From an uncultured Anaerolineae bacterium (GTDB lineage Bacteria; Chloroflexota; Anaerolineae; Promineifilales; Promineifilaceae): a stretch of 49,033 nt of DNA. Of the stretch, positions 24,001-30,933 are shown piece by piece. Where the stretch lies: assembly GCA_937943625.1 (NCBI GenBank), contig CALEAD010000064.1, positions 1 through 49,033 on the forward strand, read 5' to 3'. Below the pieces are notes generated by a model that searched no databases, had not been told where the DNA came from, and saw nothing but the letters and a program-made list of their open reading frames with translations. The position numbers and the translations under genes were made by a program. Position 1 is the stretch's first letter; every line of letters begins with the position of its first letter.

Positions 24001-24326
24001 TTAAACACCGCTGCAGCCAGGAGGATGGGAACGGCCGTTAGCAATGTCAGCGTTGTCAGGGGATTTTGCGCCGCAGCCAGCGGCGCTAACTGCGTATCCA
24101 GAGAAAGGCGAATGGGGAACAGCTGGCTGGTAACAAAAGCCGCCAGACAGAGTCCAGCTACCCACGCCCACTGCGCGCGTTGCAATTGCCAAAGCTGTCG
24201 CCGCGCGCGGTAAAGCCAGGCTATCAGACTGGCGCCATATAACACCAGAAGAAAAACTCCCAGTGGGCGAGTCGGCCACCCTAGCCAATAGTTGCCTGCT
24301 GCGCCCCAAAACTCAATCGGCATCAT
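21039..24326 (-). CDS. multi-domain membrane sensor histidine kinase
   Basis: A 1095-residue kinase. Order: an N-terminal block of seven or so membrane segments (about 1-250); a further segment (about 265-290) and a periplasmic double-Cache-like sensor (about 295-540); a membrane segment; HAMP linker (SLTQPITDLVQAAKTIAAGG); GAF domain (about 620-750); PAS domain (TEPVIVTDQSERVLLINRTM); HisKA with phospho-acceptor His in VSTVSHDLRSPLTF (about residue 882); HATPase with N box NYLDNGIKYAE, DLGPGIP and GSGLGLALVKSI. The first block resembles MASE-like integral sensor regions. No response regulator is adjacent. A promoter lies upstream at 24436-24464. Confidence 0.88.
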   Translation of the reverse strand: MMPIEFWGAAGNYWLGWPTRPLGVFLLVLYGASLIAWLYRARRQLWQLQRAQWAWVAGLCLAAFVTSQLFPIRLSLDTQLAPLAAAQNPLTTLTLLTAVPILLAAAVFNPTVALLTGLFSGLGQSIGQTHQVFDIFHFGLAGLLAGLWMGQNYQGELYRWLRQPLVSGGLAMLVAALGSGVGAFVTANTSVASALAALDLALSTFRANLLPLLVEGLLGGVLVTLVLRLLPGLRPAVELHPSPESQSLSRYLLVSFWRYALVFGVVIVVLVFSLTTFLSTRLVVNQMQHDAQAVSAEIPAFQARLQNLLLQHGDSAALVNGDRETRTKALGQLFRASPVYRRILLVGPNEQVVAYFPEDGAEVRLTDLEQTAVANVFVTSTPNMATTQDASDRQVLSFVAPVLDERGNVTAVLVGRVPELSLNSLVAGFQGTVGQGQGFIVDENARIIAHPDSSRLHTVWYPPVAEAPLGSAAAAQGVYYQGRQGSTNARELVYYVSGLTHSWTAVITTPYEVVLRLSLSIGLPLAGALLLVTAVFSASLHHFGRSLTQPITDLVQAAKTIAAGGSYPFNASPTAHRDDEIGQLYQAFAQMQRSLKGRLEELSLLLSVSHDVTSSLDINQSMPALLKGVLRGTGAIGARAIVFNPSGGNPLTFGEGPAAHTMDALDRQIALRMRNSTELILDSPEQIRQEFRLPETTPLPVMSLVAFSLHAQERLQGVLWLGYRKPHRLTTSEQNLLRTLASQAALIVDNARLYATADSGWRRLAAVLASATEPVIVTDQSERVLLINRTMERILDLKTTEVVGRHVADVIPLKPLVKALTGHSTQSSAQEITIKGRTFYANTSTIVNNDEQTLGRVSVLTDITHYKELDQLKSEFVSTVSHDLRSPLTFMRGYTTMLPMMGELNERQKEYIDKILGGIDRMAQMVNDLLDLGRIEAGIEMRFERVQVQPLLTDIAEQYWQHTHLNGIQLHVEASPNLPPVYADVALLRQAITNYLDNGIKYAENSGKMFLRAEHANGEVIISVRDLGPGIPQDAQMRVFEKFFRVQQRGSEKKTGSGLGLALVKSIAEKHGGRVWCQSELGRGSTFYIAIPVAP

Positions 24327-24435
24327 CTGTTTTGCCTGCTACCTACGTAAATCTCAGGCGTTACTTCATCTGGTGGTACCTGGCATAAAATGCATCATAG
24401 TAGCAACTTTACCATAATCATCAGACCTGAAGGAA

Positions 24436-24464
24436 ATTATAGCATGAGCCACATACCCAGACAA
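24436..24464 (-). promoter_or_regulatory. sigma-70-type promoter of the histidine kinase
   Basis: On the minus strand TTGTCT and TATAAT are 17 bp apart, and TGC before TATAAT gives an extended -10. It lies 110 bp before the kinase start codon. Confidence 0.7.
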
Positions 24465-24556
24465 TCGGGGGCAAATTTGTCTTTTGCCCTGTTCTCATTT
24501 ATGATTTCCTCAGCTATCAGTCGGCCAACCGAAGCCGGTTAACCAGTCAGCCGGAA

Positions 24557-24603
24557 AGCTGACAAGCTGATATGCTGACAGGTTGAAATGCCGACAATTG
24601 ACA
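24557..24603. repeat. 8-bp tandem repeat ahead of the Thr/Pro-rich protein gene
   Basis: Units AGCTGACA, AGCTGATA, TGCTGACA, GGTTGAAA, TGCCGACA, ATTGACA follow with an 8-bp period up to 8 bp before the start codon. The ribosome site of the gene lies within the last unit. Confidence 0.6.
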
Positions 24604-24610
24604 GGCTAAA

Positions 24611-25153
24611 ATGAACGCACGCCGCCGCACCTACTTTGTTTTGCTGGGCATTATTTTTCTCACTATCCCGTGCTATTGCGTGGGAATTGCGGCTTTAATT
24701 GCAGCAGATCGCACCGGCCCAACTGTGATTGTCCCGACCCTACCCATTACGCTTTCGCCAACATCTACTGGTACAGCGGAACCAACGCAGGTGCTTTTTG
24801 CCACCTTTACGCCACCAGCCACGGTGACAGCCGGGCCGCCAACGGCCACGCTGTTGCCCACGCCCGGTCAGTTCCGCACCAATACGCCTGTGCCTGTCAC
24901 ACCCTCACAAACGCCTACGCCTAGCCTGACCCCCACGCAAACCGGCACGTCCACCAGCACACCCACGGGCACGCCTACGATCACGGCAACGCCCACGGAA
25001 ACGGCGACGCCCACCGTCACGGAAACGCCCTCGGCCACGCCCACGCTGGAAAGCACGCCGACTGACACGCCAACGGCCGTTCCCAGCGACACTGCTACCC
25101 CGACAACCCCGCCCACAGAAACGCCCACCCCCACGGAAACCCCTACATCCTAA
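24611..25153 (+). CDS. membrane-anchored Thr/Pro-rich surface protein
   Basis: A 180-residue protein with a charged N-terminus (MNARRRTYF), one membrane segment (about residues 9-32) and then about 145 residues made almost only of Thr, Pro, Ser and Ala in TPT/ETPT/TATP repeats. It is probably an anchored or secreted cell-surface stalk, and the Thr-rich part is a candidate for O-glycosylation; both are inference from composition. The coding strand contains many ACGCCCACG-type near repeats, so length variation among strains is likely. The first M42 peptidase gene follows 12 bp later and may be co-transcribed. Confidence 0.72.
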   Translation: MNARRRTYFVLLGIIFLTIPCYCVGIAALIAADRTGPTVIVPTLPITLSPTSTGTAEPTQVLFATFTPPATVTAGPPTATLLPTPGQFRTNTPVPVTPSQTPTPSLTPTQTGTSTSTPTGTPTITATPTETATPTVTETPSATPTLESTPTDTPTAVPSDTATPTTPPTETPTPTETPTS

Positions 25154-25165
25154 AAGAGTGCGCCT

Positions 25166-26260
25166 ATGAAATCATTTGAGATGCTACAGCGATTGAGCGA
25201 AACCCCCGGCCCCTCTGGGTTTGAACGCGAGGTGGCAGAGGTCATCACCTCCCTTTGGCAGCCCTACGTAGACGAGTTTCTGCGTGACCGCGTGGGCAAC
25301 CTGATTGCCATCAAGCATGGCAGCGGCCCCGAACCGCGCCGTCGCCTGCTGCTGGCAGCGCACATGGATGAGATTGCTCTGATGGTAAGCCGCATTGTGG
25401 CACACAATGGGCAGGGTTTTTTGCGCGTAACGCCGGTAGGCGGGGTAGACCGTCGCCATTTGTATGGACAGCTGGTGACGGTACACGGCCGTTGCCCTTT
25501 AACCGGCGTGCTGGGCTGCCTACCTCCCTTCATGCTGCCAGCCGAGCGGCGTGACCGCGCCTTTGGCTACGAAGACTTGGTGGTAGACCTGGGACTGCCC
25601 ATCGAAGAAGTCGAAGCGCAAGTCGCCATTGGCGACTTCATCAGCTTCCGTCAGCCGCTGCGCCGGCTGCAAGAGAAACTGGCTGTTGGCAAAGCGCTAG
25701 ACAATCGCGCCTCGGTAACAGCCGTTACTTTCGCCCTGGAATACCTGCAAACTCGCATACACACCTGGGACGTAGTAGCCGTTGCCACCTGCCAGGAGGA
25801 GACGCGCTTGCTGGGGGCTTACACCAGCGCCTTTTCACAATACCCCGATGCGGCCGTTGCCATTGACGTGACCTTTGGCAAAGGGCCAGGCGCCAACGGC
25901 GAAAATGTCTTTGAACTCGGCTCCGGGCCCGTGATAGACTTGGGGCCAAACGTCCACCCCGGCATGTTCAAGGCACTACAAGAGGCCGCCGAAGCGCTGG
26001 AGATGGGCATCAACACCGGCACGCACACGCACGGCAGCGGCACAGATGCCTATGGCTTGCAAGTGACACGTGACGGCATCCCCACAGGCCTCATTTCCAT
26101 CCCTCTGCGCTACATGCACACGATGGTCGAGGTAATTGACCTGGCCGATATTGAGCGCAGCGGCCGTTTGCTGGGGGAATTTGCCGCTCGCCTGGACGAG
26201 CAATTTTTAGGCAAACTGGCCAGCAGCATGATGGGTGAGGAGGAACAAAAAGGGAAATGA
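25166..26260 (+). CDS. M42-family metallopeptidase, first of three
   Basis: A 364-residue di-metal aminopeptidase-like protein. Seen: AAHMDEIALMV (first His/Asp), ALDNRAS (bridging Asp), CQEETRLLGAY (catalytic Glu-Glu), AIDVTFG (Asp ligand) and YMHTMVEVI near the C-terminus (last His). All metal ligands are in place, although the QEE segment (RLLGA) departs from the usual VGVRGA. Family members trim peptides as large tetrahedral dodecamers. Its stop overlaps the next start (ATGA), so the first two peptidases are translationally coupled. It is the longest and most diverged of the three. Confidence 0.86.
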   Translation: MKSFEMLQRLSETPGPSGFEREVAEVITSLWQPYVDEFLRDRVGNLIAIKHGSGPEPRRRLLLAAHMDEIALMVSRIVAHNGQGFLRVTPVGGVDRRHLYGQLVTVHGRCPLTGVLGCLPPFMLPAERRDRAFGYEDLVVDLGLPIEEVEAQVAIGDFISFRQPLRRLQEKLAVGKALDNRASVTAVTFALEYLQTRIHTWDVVAVATCQEETRLLGAYTSAFSQYPDAAVAIDVTFGKGPGANGENVFELGSGPVIDLGPNVHPGMFKALQEAAEALEMGINTGTHTHGSGTDAYGLQVTRDGIPTGLISIPLRYMHTMVEVIDLADIERSGRLLGEFAARLDEQFLGKLASSMMGEEEQKGK

Positions 26261-27291
26261 ACGAGCTGCTGAAAAATCTGACAGAAGCGGTGGGCGTTTC
26301 TGGCGCAGAGCAGGAAGTGCGCCGCCTGATCCGCGACCTGATTGTCGCGCATGTAGATGAGTGGCGCGTAGATGCCCTGGGCAACCTGATCGCCACCAAA
26401 AAGGGCACGGGGGCGTCTGACCTGCGCGTGCTGGTAGATGCCCACATGGATGAAGTGGGGCTGATGATTACCGAAATAGGCAGCGACGGGATGCTGAAGT
26501 TTGCCCCCGTCGGTGGTTTTGACAGCCACGCCCTGCTGGGCAAAGTGGTACAGATTGGCGCGCGGAAGATCACGGGCATCATTGGCGCTAAACCGATTCA
26601 CCTGCTGGAGCGTGGGCAATATGACAGCGTGGTAGACATAGACACCATGCGCATTGACATCGGCGCCAAGGGCAAAGATGGCAATGGCAAAGTGAAGGTA
26701 GGCGACCGCGCCACGTTTGTAACGCAGTATGAGGAGCTGGGGAAAACGGCCGTTGCCAAAGCCTTCGACAATCGCGCCGGCTGCGCCGCACTGATTGAGC
26801 TGCTGCGCGCCGAACCCTACCCCTTTGACCTGATTGCCGCCTTTACCGTGCAAGAAGAAGTGGGGCTGCGTGGCGCAGAAGTGGTGGCTTACAACGTTCA
26901 CCCTGATGCGGCATTGATTCTAGAATGCACGCCTGCCTACGACTTGCCCAATGAGGATGACGTCAGCCCCAACGTGGCGCTGGGCAAAGGCCCAGCTATT
27001 TACGTGATGGATGCAGGCACCATTCAGGACCCACGGCTGGTAGCGCACATCACGCGCACGGCCGTTGCCCACAACATTCCCTACCAGATTCGTAAACCCG
27101 GCGGGGGGGGCACAAACACGGCCGCCATTCAGCGCACCGGCGCGGGCATTCCTGCGGCCACCATCGCCATTCCAGGGCGCTACGCCCACACCCCCACCAT
27201 GATGATTCACCTGGATGATTACGCCAATGTCGTCAAACTGGCGGAGGCAGTGCTGCGCAGCCTGACGGCAGAGGTCTTGAGGAGAGATTAA
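26257..27291 (+). CDS. M42-family metallopeptidase, second of three
   Basis: A 344-residue paralogue of its neighbours. Seen: VDAHMDEVGLMI (first His/Asp), KAFDNRAGCAAL (bridging Asp), VQEEVGLRGAEV (catalytic Glu-Glu), an ILECTPAYD stretch where the metal ligand of this subgroup is Glu rather than Asp, and YAHTPTMMIH (last His). Aminopeptidase activity on peptides from protein breakdown is expected. The ATG lies within the stop of the preceding gene. A 96-bp gap without recognisable sites separates it from the third copy. Confidence 0.87.
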   Translation: MNELLKNLTEAVGVSGAEQEVRRLIRDLIVAHVDEWRVDALGNLIATKKGTGASDLRVLVDAHMDEVGLMITEIGSDGMLKFAPVGGFDSHALLGKVVQIGARKITGIIGAKPIHLLERGQYDSVVDIDTMRIDIGAKGKDGNGKVKVGDRATFVTQYEELGKTAVAKAFDNRAGCAALIELLRAEPYPFDLIAAFTVQEEVGLRGAEVVAYNVHPDAALILECTPAYDLPNEDDVSPNVALGKGPAIYVMDAGTIQDPRLVAHITRTAVAHNIPYQIRKPGGGGTNTAAIQRTGAGIPAATIAIPGRYAHTPTMMIHLDDYANVVKLAEAVLRSLTAEVLRRD

Positions 27292-27387
27292 CACGTGGAG
27301 ATTGGCGGTAACAACAAAAGCTGCCTTAAAAATGTGACCGCCTGGGGACGGAAAACAGGCTAACAGCTAATCGCTTCAGAGGGGCTA

Positions 27388-28380
27388 ATGAACGACTTAA
27401 TCCAAAAACTGGTAGAAGCATTTGGGCCATCCGGCTTTGAGGATGGCGTGCGGGCGCTGATTCGCCCAGAGGTAGCGCCGTATGCCGATGAGGTGCGCGT
27501 AGACGCCCTGGGGAATCTCATCGTGCGCAAAAAAGGAGATGGCAGCGGCCTGAAGGTGATGATTGCCGCGCACATGGACGAGATTGGCGTCATGGTGACC
27601 CACATCACCAAAGAGGGCTTTTTGCGCTTTACCAACATTGGCGGCGTGCGTCCGCATGGCCTATGGGGCAGTCGCGTGCAGTTCGCCGACGGCCGTATCG
27701 GCATCATTGGCGCCGACCGGCAGGAGGACCGCAGTAAAATTCACGGCCTGGACAAGCATTTCATTGACGTGGGGGCCAGCAGCGCCGCGGATTGCCCGGT
27801 CGAAGTAGGCGCAGCGGCCGGTTTTGTCCGGCCGTTTCATGCCAGCGGCAAATTTCTCAGCGCCAAAAGCATGGACGACCGCATTGGTTGCTTTGTGGCC
27901 ATCGAGGCGCTGAAGCGGCTCGAAAGCACCCCCCACGACGTGCACTTCGTCTTTAGCGTGCAAGAAGAGGTCGGCGTGCGCGGCGCCCTGACAGCCGCGC
28001 ACGCCATTAACCCAGACGTCGGCCTGGCGCTGGACGTGACGATGACCGGCGACGTGCCCGAAACCTTTCCCATGGCCATCAGCCTGGGCAAGGGTGCAGC
28101 CATCAAAGTGAAGGACAGCGGCATGATTGCCCACACGGGCCTGGTCAAGCTGATGCGCCAGCGCGCCACCAAAGCCAGCATTCCGCACCAGATGGAAGTG
28201 TTGGAAGGCGGCTCTACCGACGCCCGCTCGATTCAAATTGCCAACGGCGGCGCTGCCGCAGGCTGCATTTCCATCCCCTGCCGCTACGTACACTCCCAAA
28301 GCGAAACCGTTCACGCCGACGACGTAGAGGCGTGCGTGGCGCTGCTGGTGGAGATTCTGGCAAAGCCGATGGCGCTCTAA
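27388..28380 (+). CDS. M42-family metallopeptidase, third of three
   Basis: A 330-residue paralogue. Seen: AAHMDEIGVMV, KSMDDRIGCFVA, VQEEVGVRGAL, ALDVTMTGD and YVHSQSETVH, giving the complete metal and catalytic set. It differs from copies one and two mainly in the middle lid domain. GAGGGG lies before the ATG. Three paralogues in a row suggest different peptide-length or side-chain preferences, or mixed complexes as reported for archaeal TET peptidases; whether they mix here is unknown. Confidence 0.87.
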   Translation: MNDLIQKLVEAFGPSGFEDGVRALIRPEVAPYADEVRVDALGNLIVRKKGDGSGLKVMIAAHMDEIGVMVTHITKEGFLRFTNIGGVRPHGLWGSRVQFADGRIGIIGADRQEDRSKIHGLDKHFIDVGASSAADCPVEVGAAAGFVRPFHASGKFLSAKSMDDRIGCFVAIEALKRLESTPHDVHFVFSVQEEVGVRGALTAAHAINPDVGLALDVTMTGDVPETFPMAISLGKGAAIKVKDSGMIAHTGLVKLMRQRATKASIPHQMEVLEGGSTDARSIQIANGGAAAGCISIPCRYVHSQSETVHADDVEACVALLVEILAKPMAL

Positions 28381-28396
28381 GTGGGAAGTTTGGCGA

Positions 28397-28783
28397 TTAG
28401 CTGCCCGCCTGCCCATCTGCCTGGCGCAGCACAAAGCGCGCAACCAGCCAGGAGAGAGTCATCAAGGGGATAGGCTGTGTAAAGGGAACGGCCGCACTCA
28501 CCACAGAAACGCCGCGCAGTGCCCGCAACCCCAGCCGGTCTAAAATGACCCAGGCAATGGGCGCAGAGAGAAAATCCAGGGCAAAATCTAGCAGGTCAAT
28601 CAGCAGCACCACCACAAACGGGGTGTGCTGCAACGTGACGACAAAGTCTGCCCCGGCTGGCACGTGAATCTTTCTCACCTGGCGAAAGACAAACCACACC
28701 AACAGCAACGCCAGCCCCAGGGCAATGAGCACGGCCGTATCGAAATATAGAGCGATTGTGCGTAACAGGTCAGATATTTCCAT
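28397..28783 (-). CDS. conserved small membrane protein of unknown function
   Basis: A 128-residue protein with about three hydrophobic segments (about 12-35, 50-75, 90-115). I do not recognise a family. It is convergent with the third peptidase gene, 16 bp apart. The ATG has no clear ribosome site. Upstream lies inverted-repeat element B and then a DUF456-type membrane protein gene on the same strand. Confidence 0.5.
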   Translation of the reverse strand: MEISDLLRTIALYFDTAVLIALGLALLLVWFVFRQVRKIHVPAGADFVVTLQHTPFVVVLLIDLLDFALDFLSAPIAWVILDRLGLRALRGVSVVSAAVPFTQPIPLMTLSWLVARFVLRQADGQAGS

Positions 28784-28821
28784 GTGATTTTTTGGCAGAG
28801 ATTGGGCCGATTTTCAGTTTC

Positions 28822-28944
28822 GGCCTGGCTCAAGCGATCTTTACAAATTTGACCGCCGACCGTGATTTTGCCAGTGATGGGCGGTCTGCCGTCGGCGGTC
28901 AAAAAGTTGCAGCACACCGTTTCCAGAGAAGACGAACCATGCCC
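28822..28944 (-). repeat. inverted-repeat intergenic element, full copy B (reversed)
   Basis: It runs in the opposite direction to copies A and C. On the minus strand it starts GGCATGGTTCGTC followed by TCTCTGGAAACG; the other end carries CTTTACAAATTTGACC. The core has GACCGCCGACCG and GGTCTGCCGTCGGCGGTC, which is the same sequence as in the leader of the 42990 gene. The arms can pair into a hairpin. It separates two minus-strand membrane-protein genes. Confidence 0.75.
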
Positions 28945-28953
28945 CACTCTCTT

Positions 28954-29457
28954 TCACAGCGTCAGCACTCGCACCACAAAGATGATCAGCATGAGAATGC
29001 CGCCGCCAAGCTGAACGGCCGTTGCCACCCCCCAGCTTGCCAATCCTCGCCAGCCCGTCTTTCGCGCCAGTTGCCAATCCCGGTGCTTGTGATACTCGCC
29101 CAGAAAAAGGCCCGCGATGTAGCCTGCCACCGTGCCCACCACGGGAATGGGCAGCAGGAATGTACCCACAATCGCCCCCAGCGTGCCAAGCAGCAGCGCC
29201 CGCTTCGACGCGCCGCCAACCTTTGCCCCTAGCAGTGGCAACCACAAATCGGCCGTGCCCGTGATGAGGGCAATCAGGCTAAGGAGAATAAACAGCCCTA
29301 CGCCGAACGTTTCTGCGCCCACGTGCCAGACGTAAACGGCCGTACCCAGCCAGATCAGCAGCGTGCCAGGTAAAACAGGCACAACTGTTCCCACAATGCC
29401 CACCAGCATAAAGGCAACGATGACGCCAAACATAATTGCTTCAAATAAAACAGACAC
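28954..29457 (-). CDS. DUF456-family membrane protein
   Basis: A 167-residue protein starting at a GTG preceded by AGGG. It has hydrophobic segments at about 5-30, 33-50, 55-75 and 95-120 and a Gly-rich pattern (GIVGTVVPVLPGTLLIWLG, GAIVGTFLLPIPVVG, GYIAGLFLGEY) that matches the DUF456 family. No function is known for this family; the Gly-rich repeated segments suggest glycine-zipper packing in the membrane. Gene neighbours give no further hint. Confidence 0.72.
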   Translation of the reverse strand: MSVLFEAIMFGVIVAFMLVGIVGTVVPVLPGTLLIWLGTAVYVWHVGAETFGVGLFILLSLIALITGTADLWLPLLGAKVGGASKRALLLGTLGAIVGTFLLPIPVVGTVAGYIAGLFLGEYHKHRDWQLARKTGWRGLASWGVATAVQLGGGILMLIIFVVRVLTL

Positions 29458-29538
29458 AAGAACCCTTTTGGGATTTGGGATTGTGGGTTTGGGCTTACAG
29501 ATTGTGCAGCAGCAAATCTTCAGCCCTCAATCTCCCCT

Positions 29539-30837
29539 TCACAGCGCGCGATATGCCTGCAAAAAGCGGCCAAACACCTGCGGCAGATAGGCGCGGTAGC
29601 CAATAATCGCCTCAAAGCGCGTGCCCACTAACTCGCGGTCAGGCATCCGGTTCACCTTTTGCCAGGTGTAGGCGTTGGGCATTTCACCAAACCAGGTGGC
29701 AAAAAGCGGGAACCAGGTCAGCAACACGTGCAGGCAGCGCGCCGCAGGAATGGCCTGACGAAACGCGCGCGCATTGAACGCCGGGCGGCGCGCCGATTGC
29801 GCCCCCAGGCGCGCACGCATGGCCATAATGTAGCCATCTACCAACATTTCTTCGGTGATGGCGCTTGCGTTGCGCTGCGCCACGTGCCAGGGCAGTTCTG
29901 GATCATATAACACATCGAACTGCTCCACAAAGGCTACCACGTCCAGCACACAAGGGCCAATGCACACCTCCCGCCAATCCAGCAGGCGTGGACTGCCCCA
30001 AAGGGGCACACGCCAGTGGGTGTTTTGCAGGCTGCCGTGCAGCAGCGCCGGGGGCAGGTCGCGTAGGCGGTCAAAAACGGGCACGGGGTCGTCTAGCAGG
30101 TCGGCGGCGGCGCTGAGATGGCTTTCGCCCAGAATGCCGGGCCAGCCGCCCAGGCTGCGCATGACGGCCAGACCATTGGCGGCCTGTAAAAAGCGCGGCG
30201 CCAGCCGCCCGGCCTGCTGCAACGCATGTTCAGACAGGTTGGCAGCGGGACCTTCGCTAAAGTAGCGGGAGTGCTGTTCGCGCAGTTGGGGTAGGGTATA
30301 CGGCCGTTTCTCACCAACGTAATGGGGCAGCCAGGGGTGGTGGATGGGCAGAGCGCGATCATCCCAGTGCGCGGCGTGCAGGCGCGCAAGCTGCTGCATT
30401 ACCTCCAGGGCATCCCCGGCCCGCCAGCGCGCGGGGGGGATGTCGTCCGGCACATCCGCCAGGATCAGCCAGGTGTCTGGCGCGCCAGAGGCATCATCTG
30501 GCACGCCAGCAGCGTTTTCTGGCGCACCGAGGGCGTTGAACCAGCAGGTAGGCGCCAGGTCTAGCTCTGGCGCCAGGTCGCGGTAGAAGAGCGCCTCGTT
30601 CAGGTGGGCGCGTTTGGCAATGCAGGTGATGGGGTCGCGGTGCCCTTCCAGGAAGAGGGTATAGCGCAGCAAATGGGGGCTGTAGGGCAGGGCTTCGCGG
30701 TTGAGAACGGGCTGGCTGGCAACGGCCGTTACCGTTACACGCACCTCAGCTTCGGCCAGATGGTGGCGTAAAACGGCCGTCCAGGTGGCGGGGTCTTTTT
30801 GCACCAGTTGCGCAACATCTACCTGTGGCTTTGTCAT
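29539..30837 (-). CDS. aminoglycoside-phosphotransferase-fold protein with altered catalytic motif
   Basis: A 432-residue kinase-like protein from the ATG at 30837, which begins MTKPQVDVAQLV; an extension to 30957 overlaps the neighbour's promoter region and is not preferred. The fold is seen in the LFLEGHRDPITCIAKRA strand-Lys region, the WLILADVP hinge, LLHGSLQNTHWRV as catalytic loop and RLLDWREVCIG as the metal-binding segment. The catalytic loop is normally HGDxxxxN; here Asp is Ser, so phosphotransfer may be impaired or the protein may be a pseudokinase. A 27-bp imperfect repeat encodes a GAPENAAGVPDDASGAPD insertion. Substrate is unknown. Confidence 0.68.
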   Translation of the reverse strand: MTKPQVDVAQLVQKDPATWTAVLRHHLAEAEVRVTVTAVASQPVLNREALPYSPHLLRYTLFLEGHRDPITCIAKRAHLNEALFYRDLAPELDLAPTCWFNALGAPENAAGVPDDASGAPDTWLILADVPDDIPPARWRAGDALEVMQQLARLHAAHWDDRALPIHHPWLPHYVGEKRPYTLPQLREQHSRYFSEGPAANLSEHALQQAGRLAPRFLQAANGLAVMRSLGGWPGILGESHLSAAADLLDDPVPVFDRLRDLPPALLHGSLQNTHWRVPLWGSPRLLDWREVCIGPCVLDVVAFVEQFDVLYDPELPWHVAQRNASAITEEMLVDGYIMAMRARLGAQSARRPAFNARAFRQAIPAARCLHVLLTWFPLFATWFGEMPNAYTWQKVNRMPDRELVGTRFEAIIGYRAYLPQVFGRFLQAYRAL

Positions 30838-30900
30838 ACGGCGCACATTGTAAAACGACGCGCCAGGGATGGCAAGGGGTGCCGGGTAGAAGCAAGGGCA

Positions 30901-30909
30901 TGGTATAAT
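30901..30909 (+). promoter_or_regulatory. extended -10 promoter element
   Basis: TGGTATAAT fits TGnTATAAT and lies 24 bp before the start codon of the propeller-like protein gene. No good -35 box is seen. It is divergent from the phosphotransferase-like gene. Confidence 0.5.
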
Positions 30910-30933
30910 GAGTGCGTGCAAGGAGGCGTCATC

